From assembly GCA_019914995.1 (NCBI GenBank), contig CM034127.1, positions 8,370,001-8,434,000 on the forward strand: a DNA stretch of 64,000 nucleotides, read 5' to 3'. The notes beneath the pieces were generated by a model that saw only the letters and a list, made by a program, of their open reading frames with translations, was not told the origin of the DNA and did no database searches. The position numbers and the translations under genes are program-made. Positions 39,540 through 51,663 of the stretch are shown here, in pieces. Each line of letters starts with the position of its first letter. Within the stretch, counting starts at the first letter, position 1. This stretch comes from Acanthochlamys bracteata. Taxonomy: Eukaryota > Streptophyta > Magnoliopsida > Pandanales > Velloziaceae.

Positions 39540-41800
39540 TTATCAGACTGTTTAGTTTAGTTTCTTTCTAAGTTCTAACGCACTAGACCGACAAGATAAA
39601 CCGCGTTCGATATGGCTCGGTCTACTTGACCTCTACAGATCTGGTCGTGTATATGAATGGTTGTTTTGTAATTGAACCGTCACGTTCGGTTCAGATAGAC
39701 CCGACCGAAGAAGAAGTTAATTAGAAGTGGAATTAGTGTGTTTGGGATCGCATCCTAAACGCTCCTTTTTAATTATTTTTTAATATATATTTTATAAGTT
39801 TTTAATAAATTTATTTAAAAATTTAAAAAATATAAAAAAATTTTATGTAATGAGATCTTTTTATTGCATATTTTTATTATTTTTTTGAAAATAAAAAAAT
39901 TAGAGCTCGTTTTGAAAGAAGAACAAAAATATCTTGCATCTCAAAAAAGTTCCATTTCAGAAACAATTTCAAACGCACCCTTAGATTACCGTGCTGTTTA
40001 AAATTTCGCTCTATAAACATTTTTTATCAATTTTTATTTTATATTTTTTAATGAATTTTTTATAATATTCTACATAATTTACTAAAATTTTAAATATATA
40101 TAAATATTTTTTTTATTTTTTTATTTTTAAGTCAAAATAGTCTAAAAAATATAGGTTCCACTGTATGTCTTCTCATTTATGATTTTTATCTATTTGAAAT
40201 TCCATACATTTTTATATAAGAGGTTATTTGGGCATTCTATTTCAACTCCAATTCTATATTTTTTTTTAACTTTTCATTCCTCAATATATCTTCTATGATA
40301 TTTATTGTTTAAAATCTAAACTATAAGTCATAATATATATATATATATAGCGGTACAATTCGTACTATACACTATATCAATGAGTATAAATTCGAACTAC
40401 CCAATCGAGACAATACATGTTCGCATCTGATTTTTACAACTTTCTATTCAATTCACAATTTCAACTGATTTTACATGTTCACGAACAATAAATGCATGTT
40501 TTGCAGAGGTTGAATAATATTGTACACAATTGCACAAAGTCGGACAATTTAAATTAATAATAAATTTTATGAATTTTTAAAAATATATTATAATCCAAGG
40601 GTAATAATAGTGGTATTTTATTTTAAAAATATGAGTTGAAATCTTAGTAAAAGAATTTATTTTAACTTTCTTTTAATTTATTAAAAATTGGATCTCACAT
40701 AGTCATATTAGATCTGCTCAAGTCATACTTAGGTCTAATATAGATGCACCTGGTTGTTCAGATTAACCTGACAACCTCATTCAATATAATGTCGATTTAA
40801 TTTCGACTTTTTGTTTGACTATTATATTAGTTCAATCATTTATAATAAATATTGAGATAGTGTCTTAAATGATTAGCATGTATTTGCTCCTAAAGAGAAC
40901 CGCAACTGTAAAATTAACCGCGCACACAAAAGCCGTTAAATTCTGTCCATCCATATATATGTATATATACTATATATAATTTTATTTTTAAAACTAAATG
41001 AAATAATTGTTTTTCAAACCTATTACTATAATCGCATATGTGGAAAAAACTATAATTACATACTATTATATATTAAGAAAAACGAATTATATATTAGAAA
41101 AAAAGTAGTATACTGAAATATTATAGAAAATAAATTTGTAAACTCGTTACTAATTGTGTATCTTGAAATAACAAGTTATGTGAGTTATTTAGTATATACT
41201 TTGTAGGATCTAAACTCCAATATAAAATAATTGGATCCATATATAATTACATACATATTTAGAGATTAGTATCTTCTATATATAAGTATATATACATTTC
41301 AACACCCAATCATAGGACTAATAAAAAGTATGAGTTCCACTAAACGTGAATTGTTGACTCACATTCAACTTACTTAGTTCATTTTTTTATTCAGTCATCA
41401 TTCCTACAATCCTATACTACTAATTTAGATCTAACATATTAGCTCATTATGCCGATGTGAAACTAATAAAGAACGTGTATATCGTTAGGCCAAATACGTC
41501 AAAAGCACCCGGTCTCTCGCGCTCAAATCAACTGAAAAAAGGGTCAACTATAATGTTTGGTAAGATGTTTTTTTCCACTTAATTTAATCCAATTGGAATA
41601 TGAAGTAGTTAAATCAAAGGTGCTAAGGCTACACATTTGGCAAGATTACTGGTCACCCCGATGGATACTCTCATTTGTAAGTTCTTTTTTCCAAATTCAT
41701 TATTCGTCCTAACAATCAACATGTTTTTCATTCCATCACAATTTTATAATTTAAAAAAAAAAAAGAAGAAAAAGAAGATAGTATTCTATAAATTCAATTT
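39540..41800. other. AT-rich intergenic DNA with MITE-like insertions
   Basis: One clear element lies at 39736-39981. Beyond it the DNA is simple and A/T-rich, including a short (AT)n near 40332. No gene was recognised. Confidence 0.55.
39736..39981 (+). mobile_element. AT-rich MITE-like element, family with TGTTTGG ends
   Basis: Starts GTGTGTTTGGGATCGC and ends TTCAAACGCACCCTTA, imperfect inverted termini. The interior order (TTTTTAAT.., ATTTATTTAAAAATTTA, ATAAAAAAATTTTA.., TTTTTATT..TTTTTATTATTTTTTT, TTAGAGCTCGTTTT) recurs at 54431-54680 and 55836-56075. Confidence 0.65.
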
Positions 41801-41804
41801 ACAA

Positions 41805-42430
41805 ATGTCAGCTTTCTTTCCCACGGATCGTACTGGAGGTAACTGTCTAAGCTTCGCCATAATAGAGCTGCTTAGCAGCAAGCGTGCACAATCGTTTCAT
41901 TCCATCAGACAAGACGAGGTAACAAAACTAATGAACTCCATGTTGCATGATCGGTGAATGATATCACCGCATGGGCAACGTTTGGAAACAAGTACTGCAA
42001 TAACAAAGAGACTTTGGAGAAATAAGAGTAATGAAGAAATCTCAACAAGAAATATATAAGGCAAGCCATGATCAATGAATCAAAGAACTCCAAGAGTTTC
42101 TCTAGAGATTTATCCAAGTTGAACTATATATCTCGACATGGTCGTCAAAGAAATTCAAACTTCACCCTGCAGCGCCATTGCTGGTGCTGAGAGTTTGCAC
42201 CGACAAGGCTATGAAATACAAGAGAAGATAAGAGAAGTTATCGTTGACGCATGGGCGTCAGCAAGTAGCCCAAAGTACTAAAGCAATCCTAAGGAGTTCA
42301 TTCCGAAAAGGTTTGAAAGCAATAGAGTTGACTTCAATAGGACGCATTTTGAGTTCATACCCTTCACCGCAAGACGGAGAATGCGTCTCGGAATATGGTT
42401 TGGAGTTATAGCTATCGAGTATATGCTCTT
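41805..42430 (+). pseudogene. Cytochrome P450 (CYP71-type) pseudogene
   Basis: P450s are ER-bound haem monooxygenases of specialised metabolism. The relic keeps a B'-C helix region (ELLSSKRAQSFHSIR...EV), then, after a large internal deletion with frame changes, the K-helix/PERF part (KLHPAAPLLVLRVCTDK, NPKEFIPKRFES) and the haem loop (HFEFIPFTARRRMRLG). The I-helix is missing. The invariant Cys haem ligand of FxxGxRxCxG is replaced by Arg and the first Gly is lost, so it could not bind haem even if translated. Stops and frameshifts interrupt it repeatedly. The N-terminal anchor was not found. Confidence 0.8.
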
Positions 42431-42439
42431 GCGAATTTC

Positions 42440-44889
42440 TTGTTCAACATTAAATTAATTGTTTCCAGATACAAATGTAGAGTACATTTAATTTGGGCCC
42501 TAAGATTTCTTATTTAAGTCGAACAGTACTTACAGGCAATTCTCAACAAATGCTACTTAGATTGTATTCTATTCATAGAAAATGCTTTTTAAAAACTAAA
42601 CCTTTGAAGAAATAAAATTTTAAAAATAGATGTAAACATAAGCGAAATTGATTTTTTTCCCTAAAAGTCATTTAATTAGTAGAGTAGTAACTTTTAGTTA
42701 TTTTAATGCGAATGTTGTATACACTCTTAATGCCAATATGGTAGCTAAATATGAAATCAATTGCCATATGGAATACATACAGAAAAAAGCTGACGTGGCA
42801 CTCTATGCCACATAAGTACCGAGTTTTAATTCGACTATGTTTAGTCACCTAATTGATTAACGATTAATTAGTGTAGTAGCTTTTAGCTATTTTATATTTT
42901 TTGTTACAAGATGTAGGTGCATGCCGTTTGGGAAAGCTTCTAGGGTACTTTTTATTAAAAAATATCTCGCTTTTTTAATAAATTTTTATAATATTTTATA
43001 AATTATAAAATTTAAAAGTATTAAATACTAAATATTGTATAATATATATATGTATAATTTTTATTACTTTCTAATAAAAAGAGTCAAGTTCATTTTTCAA
43101 AAAATTTTCAAAATATCCTGCATTATAGAAAAATATTATTTTATAAGCACTCACAAATGTTCCGGTAATCTTCACAAATGCATTTCATACCTATTTTACT
43201 ATACTCTTTTAATCATATTATTATTGAGTAATAGAATACCATAAGTGTTAATTAAAATAAGGCACTTGAAAATTTTGGCGTATAACCTGTTTTAAGACTA
43301 TTAGTTTTTGAACACTTTAATATATTAACTCTATTGTTATGTTATATTTATTCAATATAAAATTAATCTACTCCGTCTTAATCCAACAACCGCGCCCCAA
43401 AAAATGAGTCGCTAATATATATTTCTCCTTATCCGAGCAACATTTCGCGTACAAAATATGTTGATTGTTTAGAATCCCAGCTATTTAACTCCGAGTGTCA
43501 TTACTGCTATTGCACATCAAGATCTAATTTTCAAAGTCCAACTTGCTATAAATTCTCACTTGCCATGCAAAATCTAACAAATCACGCTGCTCTAATATGT
43601 TTATACTAATAACAGTTATAGCTATGCCAATAGTCTTATATACTCTAGCAAATCACACTATTGTTAACATATTCACACGTTGTTATTGAGAGATACTATG
43701 TGCATCAAAATTCTAGCCAAATTATTAAATCTAATATCACTATTAGAAGATTACTACAGGAACTACCAAAATTAGGTGTGGCCCATAATAGTAAGCTTAA
43801 CCTAATCCAATAGTTTACAATAAGTCTGAAACTGTTTATAGTCTTTGTTATTCAATATTTATTTAATATAAAACTAATATATTCAATTCTGAACCCAACA
43901 CTTATTCGTACAGAATGTTAAGCTTTAAGAAAAGTTTGATAGGATAATTTGTTCACTCAATAATATATAAAAGGTTATTTATCCGGATAGTAATCTTTTG
44001 TACATAAATTTCCGAAAATTAAATTTATTAAAAGTACATTAGGGGGAAAAAAAACATATCGTGACTGTTAACATCACTTTGGCGTTGAGGATGAAATTGA
44101 GGGTGAATTGTGACTAGTCTAACCTAGAGAACCCAGTCAACAATATTTATTGAAAGAGAAATTAATTAAGTAGGCTGAAAAAAAAAAAAAATTCATTCGA
44201 TGTATACGAAGTCCTGATTATAAAAAAAAAAAAAGAAAAATCTTAACTTAATTAAACAATTCGATGTAACCTAATAACTTCTCATAACGAAATACGCAAT
44301 CTACTGTCTTCTTTGTTGACTTCTCCGACCCCTATACATAGAAATAATTATTGACATTTCTATTTGTTCTTCGCTTATATATATTTCGTTGAAAGACGAA
44401 TAGCGCGCGGTGGTTGGGTAACACCGTAACAGGGTTTAGTTTACGAATGGAGATGAATATTCAAAACTTAACTTGGACTTCTTTTATTTTCCCTCCTCCA
44501 ATTACTTATTATCTTTGCTATATATAATTTTATAGTTTCAAATAGTTCTTTTATATTTTATGTATTCATTTTTGAGAAATTCAACAAGTTCTTTGAAGAA
44601 AGCAACACCCATGTTAGTGTCAAAGTCTAATAGCTCCGCAAGAATTAATATCCATATAATTGAAAAAAAATAAAAAAGAAAACCAGCATCTTATAGCTTA
44701 CTTTTCTTGTTCTAATATAGTTACATGCAGTTAGTATCGAAGGAAAAATTAATATTTGAGAAAGAATGAATCAGCTGAATGGAGGGAGAAAAAAAAACAC
44801 AAAGATAAATGAAAGAAGGTTTAAAAGATCAGGAACAAATTGAGGATAAACCAATTAAGGAATAAGAAAAAAGAGAATAGCTATAGCAT
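42440..44889. other. Intergenic DNA, AT-rich, no recognised gene
   Basis: It holds a partial copy of the AT-rich element family (~42925-43045, with CCGTTTGGGAAAGC at its left end) and A-runs. It includes the 3' flank of the peptide gene. Nothing else was recognised. Confidence 0.5.
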
Positions 44890-45114
44890 CTATGGGCAGC
44901 CTTTGTGTCCAGGGTTGTGTGTGCCACATGAAGGCCCTGATGGTGTCGTAGGACCCTTAGGTAGAGACTGCAGCAGCATCGACACTCCGTTCTCCAACCA
45001 TGACTCTCCGTTCAGTGGTCTCGCCGCCAGCAAAGGCAAGCACAAGTTCGATACCACCAAAACAACGAGCACCAATCGCAGTAACATGCTTCTTCCCATA
45101 CTCGTCATCATCAT
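44890..45114 (-). CDS. Small secreted peptide precursor, PIP/PIP-like (SGPS motif)
   Basis: A 74-aa single-exon frame. Residues ~6-31 form a signal peptide (GRSMLLRLVLVVLVV...LPLLAA), then a variable part (RPLNGESWLENGVSMLLQ) and a conserved-looking C-terminus LPKGPTTPSGPSCGTHNPGH, ending KGCP. The SGPS core close to the end and the GxGH-like NPGH recall PAMP-induced secreted peptides (PIP/PIPL), apoplastic signals read by leucine-rich-repeat receptor kinases such as RLK7. It differs from canonical PIPs (SGPSPRGPGH) by two Cys that could form a disulfide; some PIPL members I recall have this pattern, but I cannot verify that. The second Met (residue 2 or 3) or Met6 could also serve as start. 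The promoter holds a G-box and a (TA)n tract. Confidence 0.65.
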   Translation of the reverse strand: MMMTSMGRSMLLRLVLVVLVVSNLCLPLLAARPLNGESWLENGVSMLLQSLPKGPTTPSGPSCGTHNPGHKGCP

Positions 45115-45325
45115 ATCAACAAATTATATACAATGAGTAGTACGTAACTGATGATGATGAAGATAGATGAACTCTTTTCCTCCGAAGTAAAATATATTAT
45201 CAAGCTTCTGTTTAATTTGGTGAATCGAAGATCGACGTTGTGTATCTTAACCTGTCTGTTTGTCTGTCTTTGATCTCTTGAGCAAGCTGGGGTTGGTAGG
45301 TATTGAGATTTGAGACTGAATTCAC

Positions 45326-45361
<36 letters not shown>

Positions 45362-46960
45362 GATAGATAGAGAAGCAGTGGGAATTAATCTTAAAGTTGA
45401 ATGGAAATGTCTCTGAATGAAGAAGACTGAAATGATTTTTGGTCTCTCTTTCTTGTTGGTGGACTTGGAACTTTTTCATGCATGGAGGATTTATATAATT
45501 TACGTTCTTACTACGCGTCGACGAATTCAAGAACAAGAATTATAATCCCGGAGCTTTTCAAAAGATTCAAAACAATAAAAAACAATTCAACAAGCTAACC
45601 GCGGAAAAACCAGCGCTGCATAGCGACACAATATAGACAAGCCATGGCTCAGCTGAAATGCTTACGTGGCAGAAATGGATTGGACGAACGGTGTGAAATC
45701 AGTTATTATAAGTTCTCTTCTTGTTTTTTTGGAGTTCAAATTTTTTGTTTCAGTATGCGTGCATGCGTTACGTGTTGAAGAGCTTTGACTCTGAAAAAGT
45801 AAGAAAGAAAAAAATTATATATATATGTGCGAATTTTTTTATTTGACTTTCAACAAGTTTTTTCAATTTCCAATAGCGACCGTATGTATTATGTATATAT
45901 GTATATTTGAGAGTGAAAGAAATGTACTTCTGTTATGTTAATTAAATTAATTACTTACTGCGTGCGTGATCCATCGTTCTTGAATGCATCAAAGGTATGA
46001 TGAGTTTGGTTGCTAAGCGAAAAAGGCACGCACCAGACATCCATGATTTCAACAGTTTGCAAAGAATTGAAAAAAAAACAAGAGCTAGCTAGGAAGAGGA
46101 CTCATAATTTAAGAGGTTCAATATGGTCATGCCAGCGTTTAATACCATCCTTGCTCTTTATTTAACATTATTTTATTACAAGAAATGGTAAAACATATTC
46201 TCAAGCACCTTATATTCATAGGTAGCGTTGGTCATGTATTAATTTTGCATAAGTTTCGACCAAATTTTTTCCCTTAAATGTTATGGTTTTTTGTTCATTT
46301 CTCCAAAGTGGGTGAAGCTGACCTGTTCCTGTTCGTGGTGAAACTGCGAGGGACTTGGTCAATTTTGAATAAAAAGTCTTCTTATTGTTCAGCTTCCAAG
46401 TCATTAACTCTTCCATTTCAAACTTTCACCTTTTTCAAGTTATTGAGCTTCATGTTCTTCAGGACTTATGTCAAGTAGCCACAGGTCCAGTCTACCAAAG
46501 TTTTGGAGAACAAGTAATAGGAACTTACCCTCTAATTGATAAACCAACAAGTCAAACTGAAGGTAAAATAAATCTTGTAGTGTTCACAACAGAGCAAAGT
46601 TTTGTAATCAAGTATCCTAGATGCGGATTACAAAACAAAACTAGGAGCCATACCGATGAATCCCTCAGCCAAGCTGACCTTCCCAACAAGTATAAAGCAA
46701 AAGAACCAACTCATACTTACGAGGTCGTACCACATCGCATACTACAAGCTTACAACACTTGTGGTCCTTATGTTGTCATAAATAAATTTTATATCTAAAG
46801 CTTATCCTAAACATGCGAATGAAATTTCCATAAAACAGGAGCAAGTTCAAGACAGTAGAAGCAGGAACAAGATTTAGCAAATATTTTCAGTCTTCCACAT
46901 TGAGTCAAGTTCTGTACATGGTACTCAACAAGAGGGGTAAAGACTTATTCCATGCAATCA
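45115..46960. other. Intergenic between the peptide gene and XRCC4
   Basis: Peptide gene promoter, then AT-rich DNA and the XRCC4 3' flank. A plus-strand open frame at 46385-46798 (137 codons) has no recognisable family and is unsupported. Confidence 0.45.
45323..45356 (-). promoter_or_regulatory. G-box beside a (TA)n microsatellite upstream of the peptide gene
   Basis: CACGTG (45323-45328) abuts a TA dinucleotide run (45329-45356), ~210 bp upstream of the peptide ATG. G-boxes bind bZIP/bHLH factors. The TA run could contain the TATA element, but no transcription start is known. Confidence 0.45.
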
Positions 46961-49900
46961 CTAAAACCTTGCTCTCCTTTTTCGACCTTTCAAGGTGGAT
47001 GTGGCAATATTTTCTGATGCACTAGGATCCCTACCATCAGATTCTTCGAAAGATTCCTCCTTCATTTTTTCTTCATCACTACCTTCACGGAAGCTCTCAG
47101 TTCTACCACTAGACTCTTGCTCTTCATCAGAGACTGCCGGTGCAGTCTCTACCTTAGAGAGCCGGTCTCTAAGCTCTCTCAGTTTGGCCTTTTTAGAGTT
47201 CAAAATAGCAACAAACTGGAACACAATAAGAAGAAGAAACAATATTAGCTGCTATCTAGTTTTGAAATGGTTATTTGTAGTTTGAACAACGATTACACTT
47301 AAACAAAAATTTGCGCTTAGGCAAATTCAAGTGCACAATGCCAAGGGAAAATGATAGAAGATGCAGGCTTGGCGGAAAAACTCAAACATGAACACATTAC
47401 TACTACAATAAACTATGCAGCAGATTTCCTACCCAGCTTGGCAAATGCATAATGGGGAGCTTCAACTATTTCTTACTGTCAGGATGAAATTCGAGAAAGC
47501 TCCAACATAAAACATTTCTTTCTTTCTTTTGGTATTATCCATGTCAATAACATTTCTTTATGCTGCCCTTGTCTGCTGTTTGGACTTCAGCTAATGTTAA
47601 GGGGTTCGACATATGATTTGGCGTCTGTCCAATGGAGGTAGTATCAAACTACTGGCTAGCAGGTGGAGTTTGAACACTGAGTCTAAGATGAAACACAAAG
47701 AATTCTGATTATCTAATTTGAGATTGTAAGAAGTCAATAGGCAGGATGGAGCCAGTTTCCACATCAAGCTGCGACTTGTGTACTGACTCTCAAGGGTACC
47801 TTATGGAATAATATGTGTATAATTTAACTACATAATGGCCAATAAAAGATCACTTGAGCATTTTTCTTTTCTTCATATGCCACATATGAGTGGCATCTTC
47901 ATGTAGGCTGTACGTAAGAACTTCTTAAACTTTTTTTATATTGTAAATAACCCACACGATGACAAACGACATTGTCAAAAATTTGAACCCTCTATCTCTC
48001 TTGTTGCTTCGTACTTCTGCTAAATTTTAAATTCTATGTGTTGGAAATTCTTAGCTCATTTACAACAAAATCTATTGTTTTATGAAATCAAGATCCATAG
48101 ACATTATGTAAAAGACGTCCACGCATTGTGCTGGTTATAGACTATCCAAATCATTTAAAATGTAATTTGAAACAATCTCCATCCATCTCAATCAGAGCAT
48201 TGGCTCAGTACCAGTACAAACAAGGTAGGTGAGAGTTTGAGGTGGCTATATAGGCTGAGCATTACATGTTCAAAATGTCTCACTCGTTGTAGGAGATACT
48301 CACATAAAATGTTGAGCTTAAGGAAGCAGGTGCATGTAGACGCATGGTACACTTCCCAGTTGTTTCATAGGAGATCAAGAAGAGATAATCGAAGTGCCAA
48401 ACGTGAGCATAGCAAGTGTACAAATCCAGGAAGTTGCTGCTTGCCAAATGAAATGTTACAAGTATACGAACATTTAAGAGTGAGCACAGTGAGGCCTCTA
48501 AGGTGTAAGAGAATATGCGTCACATGCTGAAGAGAACATATTTTAGATGCAGAAAGATGCTTAATCTTATCGAAATCACCACCTTAAAGTAGCACTACAA
48601 ATTTTTCAATGAGTAATGTTCCCTTCTAGCGTTTCTATCATAAGAACATCTAGAATTGGTAAAAAGTAATATCTCTTTGTTTGGGCTTATATCATTCACG
48701 GTTTCATTAAGATAGCCTAACTCAACCTATTCTACCTTACTAATCCATCTAAAATAGATCATGAATTAAAATGTGCCTTGATTATGATCAAATCTCTTGA
48801 AATTTTAGGATGTATTTTTGACTACCTAACCATCTTAAATTAGGAGAGCAATTAAATTCAAGGAAAAAGACTACTGAGGAAAAGAAAAAGAAATAGAATG
48901 AAAACATAAGTTTCTGTAGTAGACGAGAGATAGGATTACTTATATTCCTAAAGCGTAACCCAATTATTTACCATTCTGGCCATAATAGCAATTCAATATC
49001 TCTCTTCTACCAGTTGAGATCTGTGTTTCTATATTTTACCAATTAAGACAAAGCAAATGTTGGAACCCATCTCAAAAGCTTGAAACTTAGCATATATATC
49101 ATAACTTTCTACAAAAGGAGCTGTTTTAGTTCTCCTCTTTGTAGATTATAGTCCATCTTGTACAGTTTTGAAGGATCAGTCATGAATCCTTGCTTGATAA
49201 AAACCTCACTCAAAAATTTAAACGCTTTCTACACTTGTAGTATTATACCTTCTCAAGCATCAAGCCTTTCACAATTGCATCGGCTTATTTCTCTGTCCCC
49301 TGTCACCGCCATGGTAGGCCTCTATCCTACCATCAACTGTTGATAGGAGAGAAATTTGAATGATGCGTTGCTCCAGCTTAGTTCTCGATTATGGTTTTGT
49401 GGTAGAAGATTCATCCCTACAAATGAATAAAAATTCTCTAAGGTTCAGCTGTTGCTCCATACAGGGGATGAGCATTTCACCAAAGAGAAAACCAGTTGCT
49501 TGTTGTTGTATATTTTTGTCATAGTTTATGTTGGGAAATACTGTAACAAAGCTTTCATAAACAACTGCTTTGTACTTGCATTTCAGTTAGGAAATAATCT
49601 TACCCATGAAAGTTAGAATATACCATTGGATTTTGTCATTATTCGTAATTTTCTATCATTTCAGTCCTTAGAACAAACTATCCCGAGTTAGACCAGCCCC
49701 GGATGGCCTGAAAGCATGTAGGTCCAATCGGACCAATCAGGATAATCTGACTAAAATTCAAACGGAAGCCATGTTGGGCCCAATGTTACTTGTAAAGAGT
49801 TCAGTTTGGCTAGGCCTCAAAGATCTAACTTTGAGCCAATCCTCAGGCCTACCAAGCCTTGCCAATGCTCTTCATTCTTCAATGTCCTGGCCGCAACACT

Positions 49901-51663
49901 TAGGTTGTTGATGTGAGATTTACCGGTCCCAAAGGGCAACATAATATTTCTAACATATGAAGATTTTATGAGAAAGTTAGTTGACAGGATAAAAAACATG
50001 GTGCTATGTTCTTGCTTGAACATATAGAAATTTACCACCAACAGACATGTTGGCATATCATCAACATGCCACAGCAGCACAGACTTACAAGGTCCACATT
50101 ACTTATAGCTTGTGCTACTCATAACTAAACCAAGTTATTTTTTATAAACACAAAACAGGAAAAGTGCAAAACTTCAATCCCACTGAACTCAGATCGAAAA
50201 CATTTAACACGAAAAACATAAACCTAACTAAGAGAAGATTAATTTGCTATATGAAAGCATACCTTTGAAAAGACAGAAGACTCAAACTCAGCCTTCTCTC
50301 TATTAAATTTCTCAGTTTGTGAGAAACATCTGTCTGCTTCTGCTTTAAGCTTCTCAAGCAACTGTGATTTGCTTACGACCTCATCCTATATATAAAGATA
50401 TCATTCCCCATAAACAAACAACGACAAAAAGGATGCAATCAGTAGTCTTAATGGAAAACAACTTCAAAATAAATTAGCAAATAATAGCTAGAAAACAGTT
50501 TTAAGCCTTTCTGCTGAAGAAATACTAGAATGGGTTGAATAAACAAAATACTGCAACTTAAGTCCACAAATCTTAAAGGGTGAGGTCGGAGCTATCCAAG
50601 GCAGTAACAGCCATGACTTTTTGAGTTTACCATAACTTGAACACAACTCAAGTTCGAAACAAACTTCTTCCAAGCTAAGATGAGATTTTCGCTTACATAG
50701 CTGTGCTGAAAATTTGTAAGTAACACCAGAGAATTTGAGATTAAGGATGAAACCAAAATTACTTTTATTTCACCAAGGAGAAGCTTTTCAGATTTGATAA
50801 TGTAAGAAAAAGTTCATACTGAAATAATGATCTTAAAATTATTTTGATTATTGGTTAAATGAGATGTCTTCAAAAAGATGAATGCAGCCAAATATACAAC
50901 TGCGTATGAATATGAATTGTTAATGGCAATAATTGATGCATTCGGCAACAAAAAAAAAAACCAGGAGAACTGTTTCAATAAAAAACTTACGCTAAGCCGG
51001 ATATTTGCATCCATAAGGAAATCAAGGATTGAAGCTGTTGTTTGCTTGCTATCAGGTGCTGGCTTGCATTTCCACCTCCATTCCAGCTTAGTGCCTTGCT
51101 TTTCGAATGTCCATGATAGCTGAAAAAGTAAATCATAAGCAACATCAGCACCTAATAATACTAAAATGCACAGCTCAAAAGAAAGCTGGCTTCCCCCTTT
51201 GACAAAAAGCACTACAATTTCTCCGAAATTATCAACACAGTTATTTCTCAAAATGAAGATCCCAATCATTTCCACAAAAAAAACAAAAGAAGAAAAACAC
51301 CTACGTGTAAAACACCTGACAAACTAACGAATAGAGCAACGATCAAAAATTTCTCACCCTCCGGTGTCCATCACCAGCATCTTCAAAAGCATACCGGGAT
51401 CCAGGCTGCTGGAAAGCAAGGTACCTCTCTGCAAGTGTCACATAGTCCGAAACTGGTTGATCCCACTGCTCTGCTCGCAGCCGGACCTCCGCATCACCAG
51501 CGCTACAAGTCCACGCGTTGAAACCGTCGGTGATTGAAAGGGCAAATCGGGAATCTGACCATTCGCCTTTGACGAAGATCGGTTCTGTTTCTGGTAGCTC
51601 TATGTCTTGCTGCACTACAAGCTTCGCGCAGCTGTGCCGAGTAGTAGTTGATGAAGACTCCAT
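46961..51663 (-). CDS. XRCC4: XRCC4, DNA ligase IV partner in end joining
   Basis: XRCC4 stabilises DNA ligase IV in non-homologous end joining in the nucleus. Four coding exons: 51663-51358, 51119-50991, 50385-50263 and 47215-46961, giving 270 aa. The head domain has PIFVKGEWSDSRFALSITDGF, AEQWDQPVSDYVTLAERYL and LSWTFEKQGTKLEWRWKCKP. The ILDFLMDANIRLSDEVV segment leads into the coiled-coil stalk (EKLKAEADRCFSQTEKF..., FVAILNSKKAKLRELRDRL), followed by a Glu/Ser-rich tail ending KGRKRRARF, a likely nuclear localisation signal. Length and order match plant XRCC4. Intron phases are all 0, with GT-AG borders. Intron 3 is about 3 kb, far longer than the others, and contains no recognisable gene. 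Confidence 0.94.
47216..50262 (-). other. Long third intron of XRCC4
   Basis: About 3 kb between coiled-coil exons. Open frames on both strands inside it (for example 48237-48530, 49817-50080) have no family resemblance. No TIRs, LTRs or RNA genes were recognised, though its size suggests an insertion. Confidence 0.5.

Noticed and set aside
46385..46798. 137-codon plus-strand frame near XRCC4
   Set aside because: No recognised domain, no conserved motif and no splice structure; could be chance in low-complexity DNA.
46995..47285. Ser/Leu-rich plus-strand frame opposite the last XRCC4 exon
   Set aside because: Antisense shadow of the Glu/Ser-rich tail of XRCC4.
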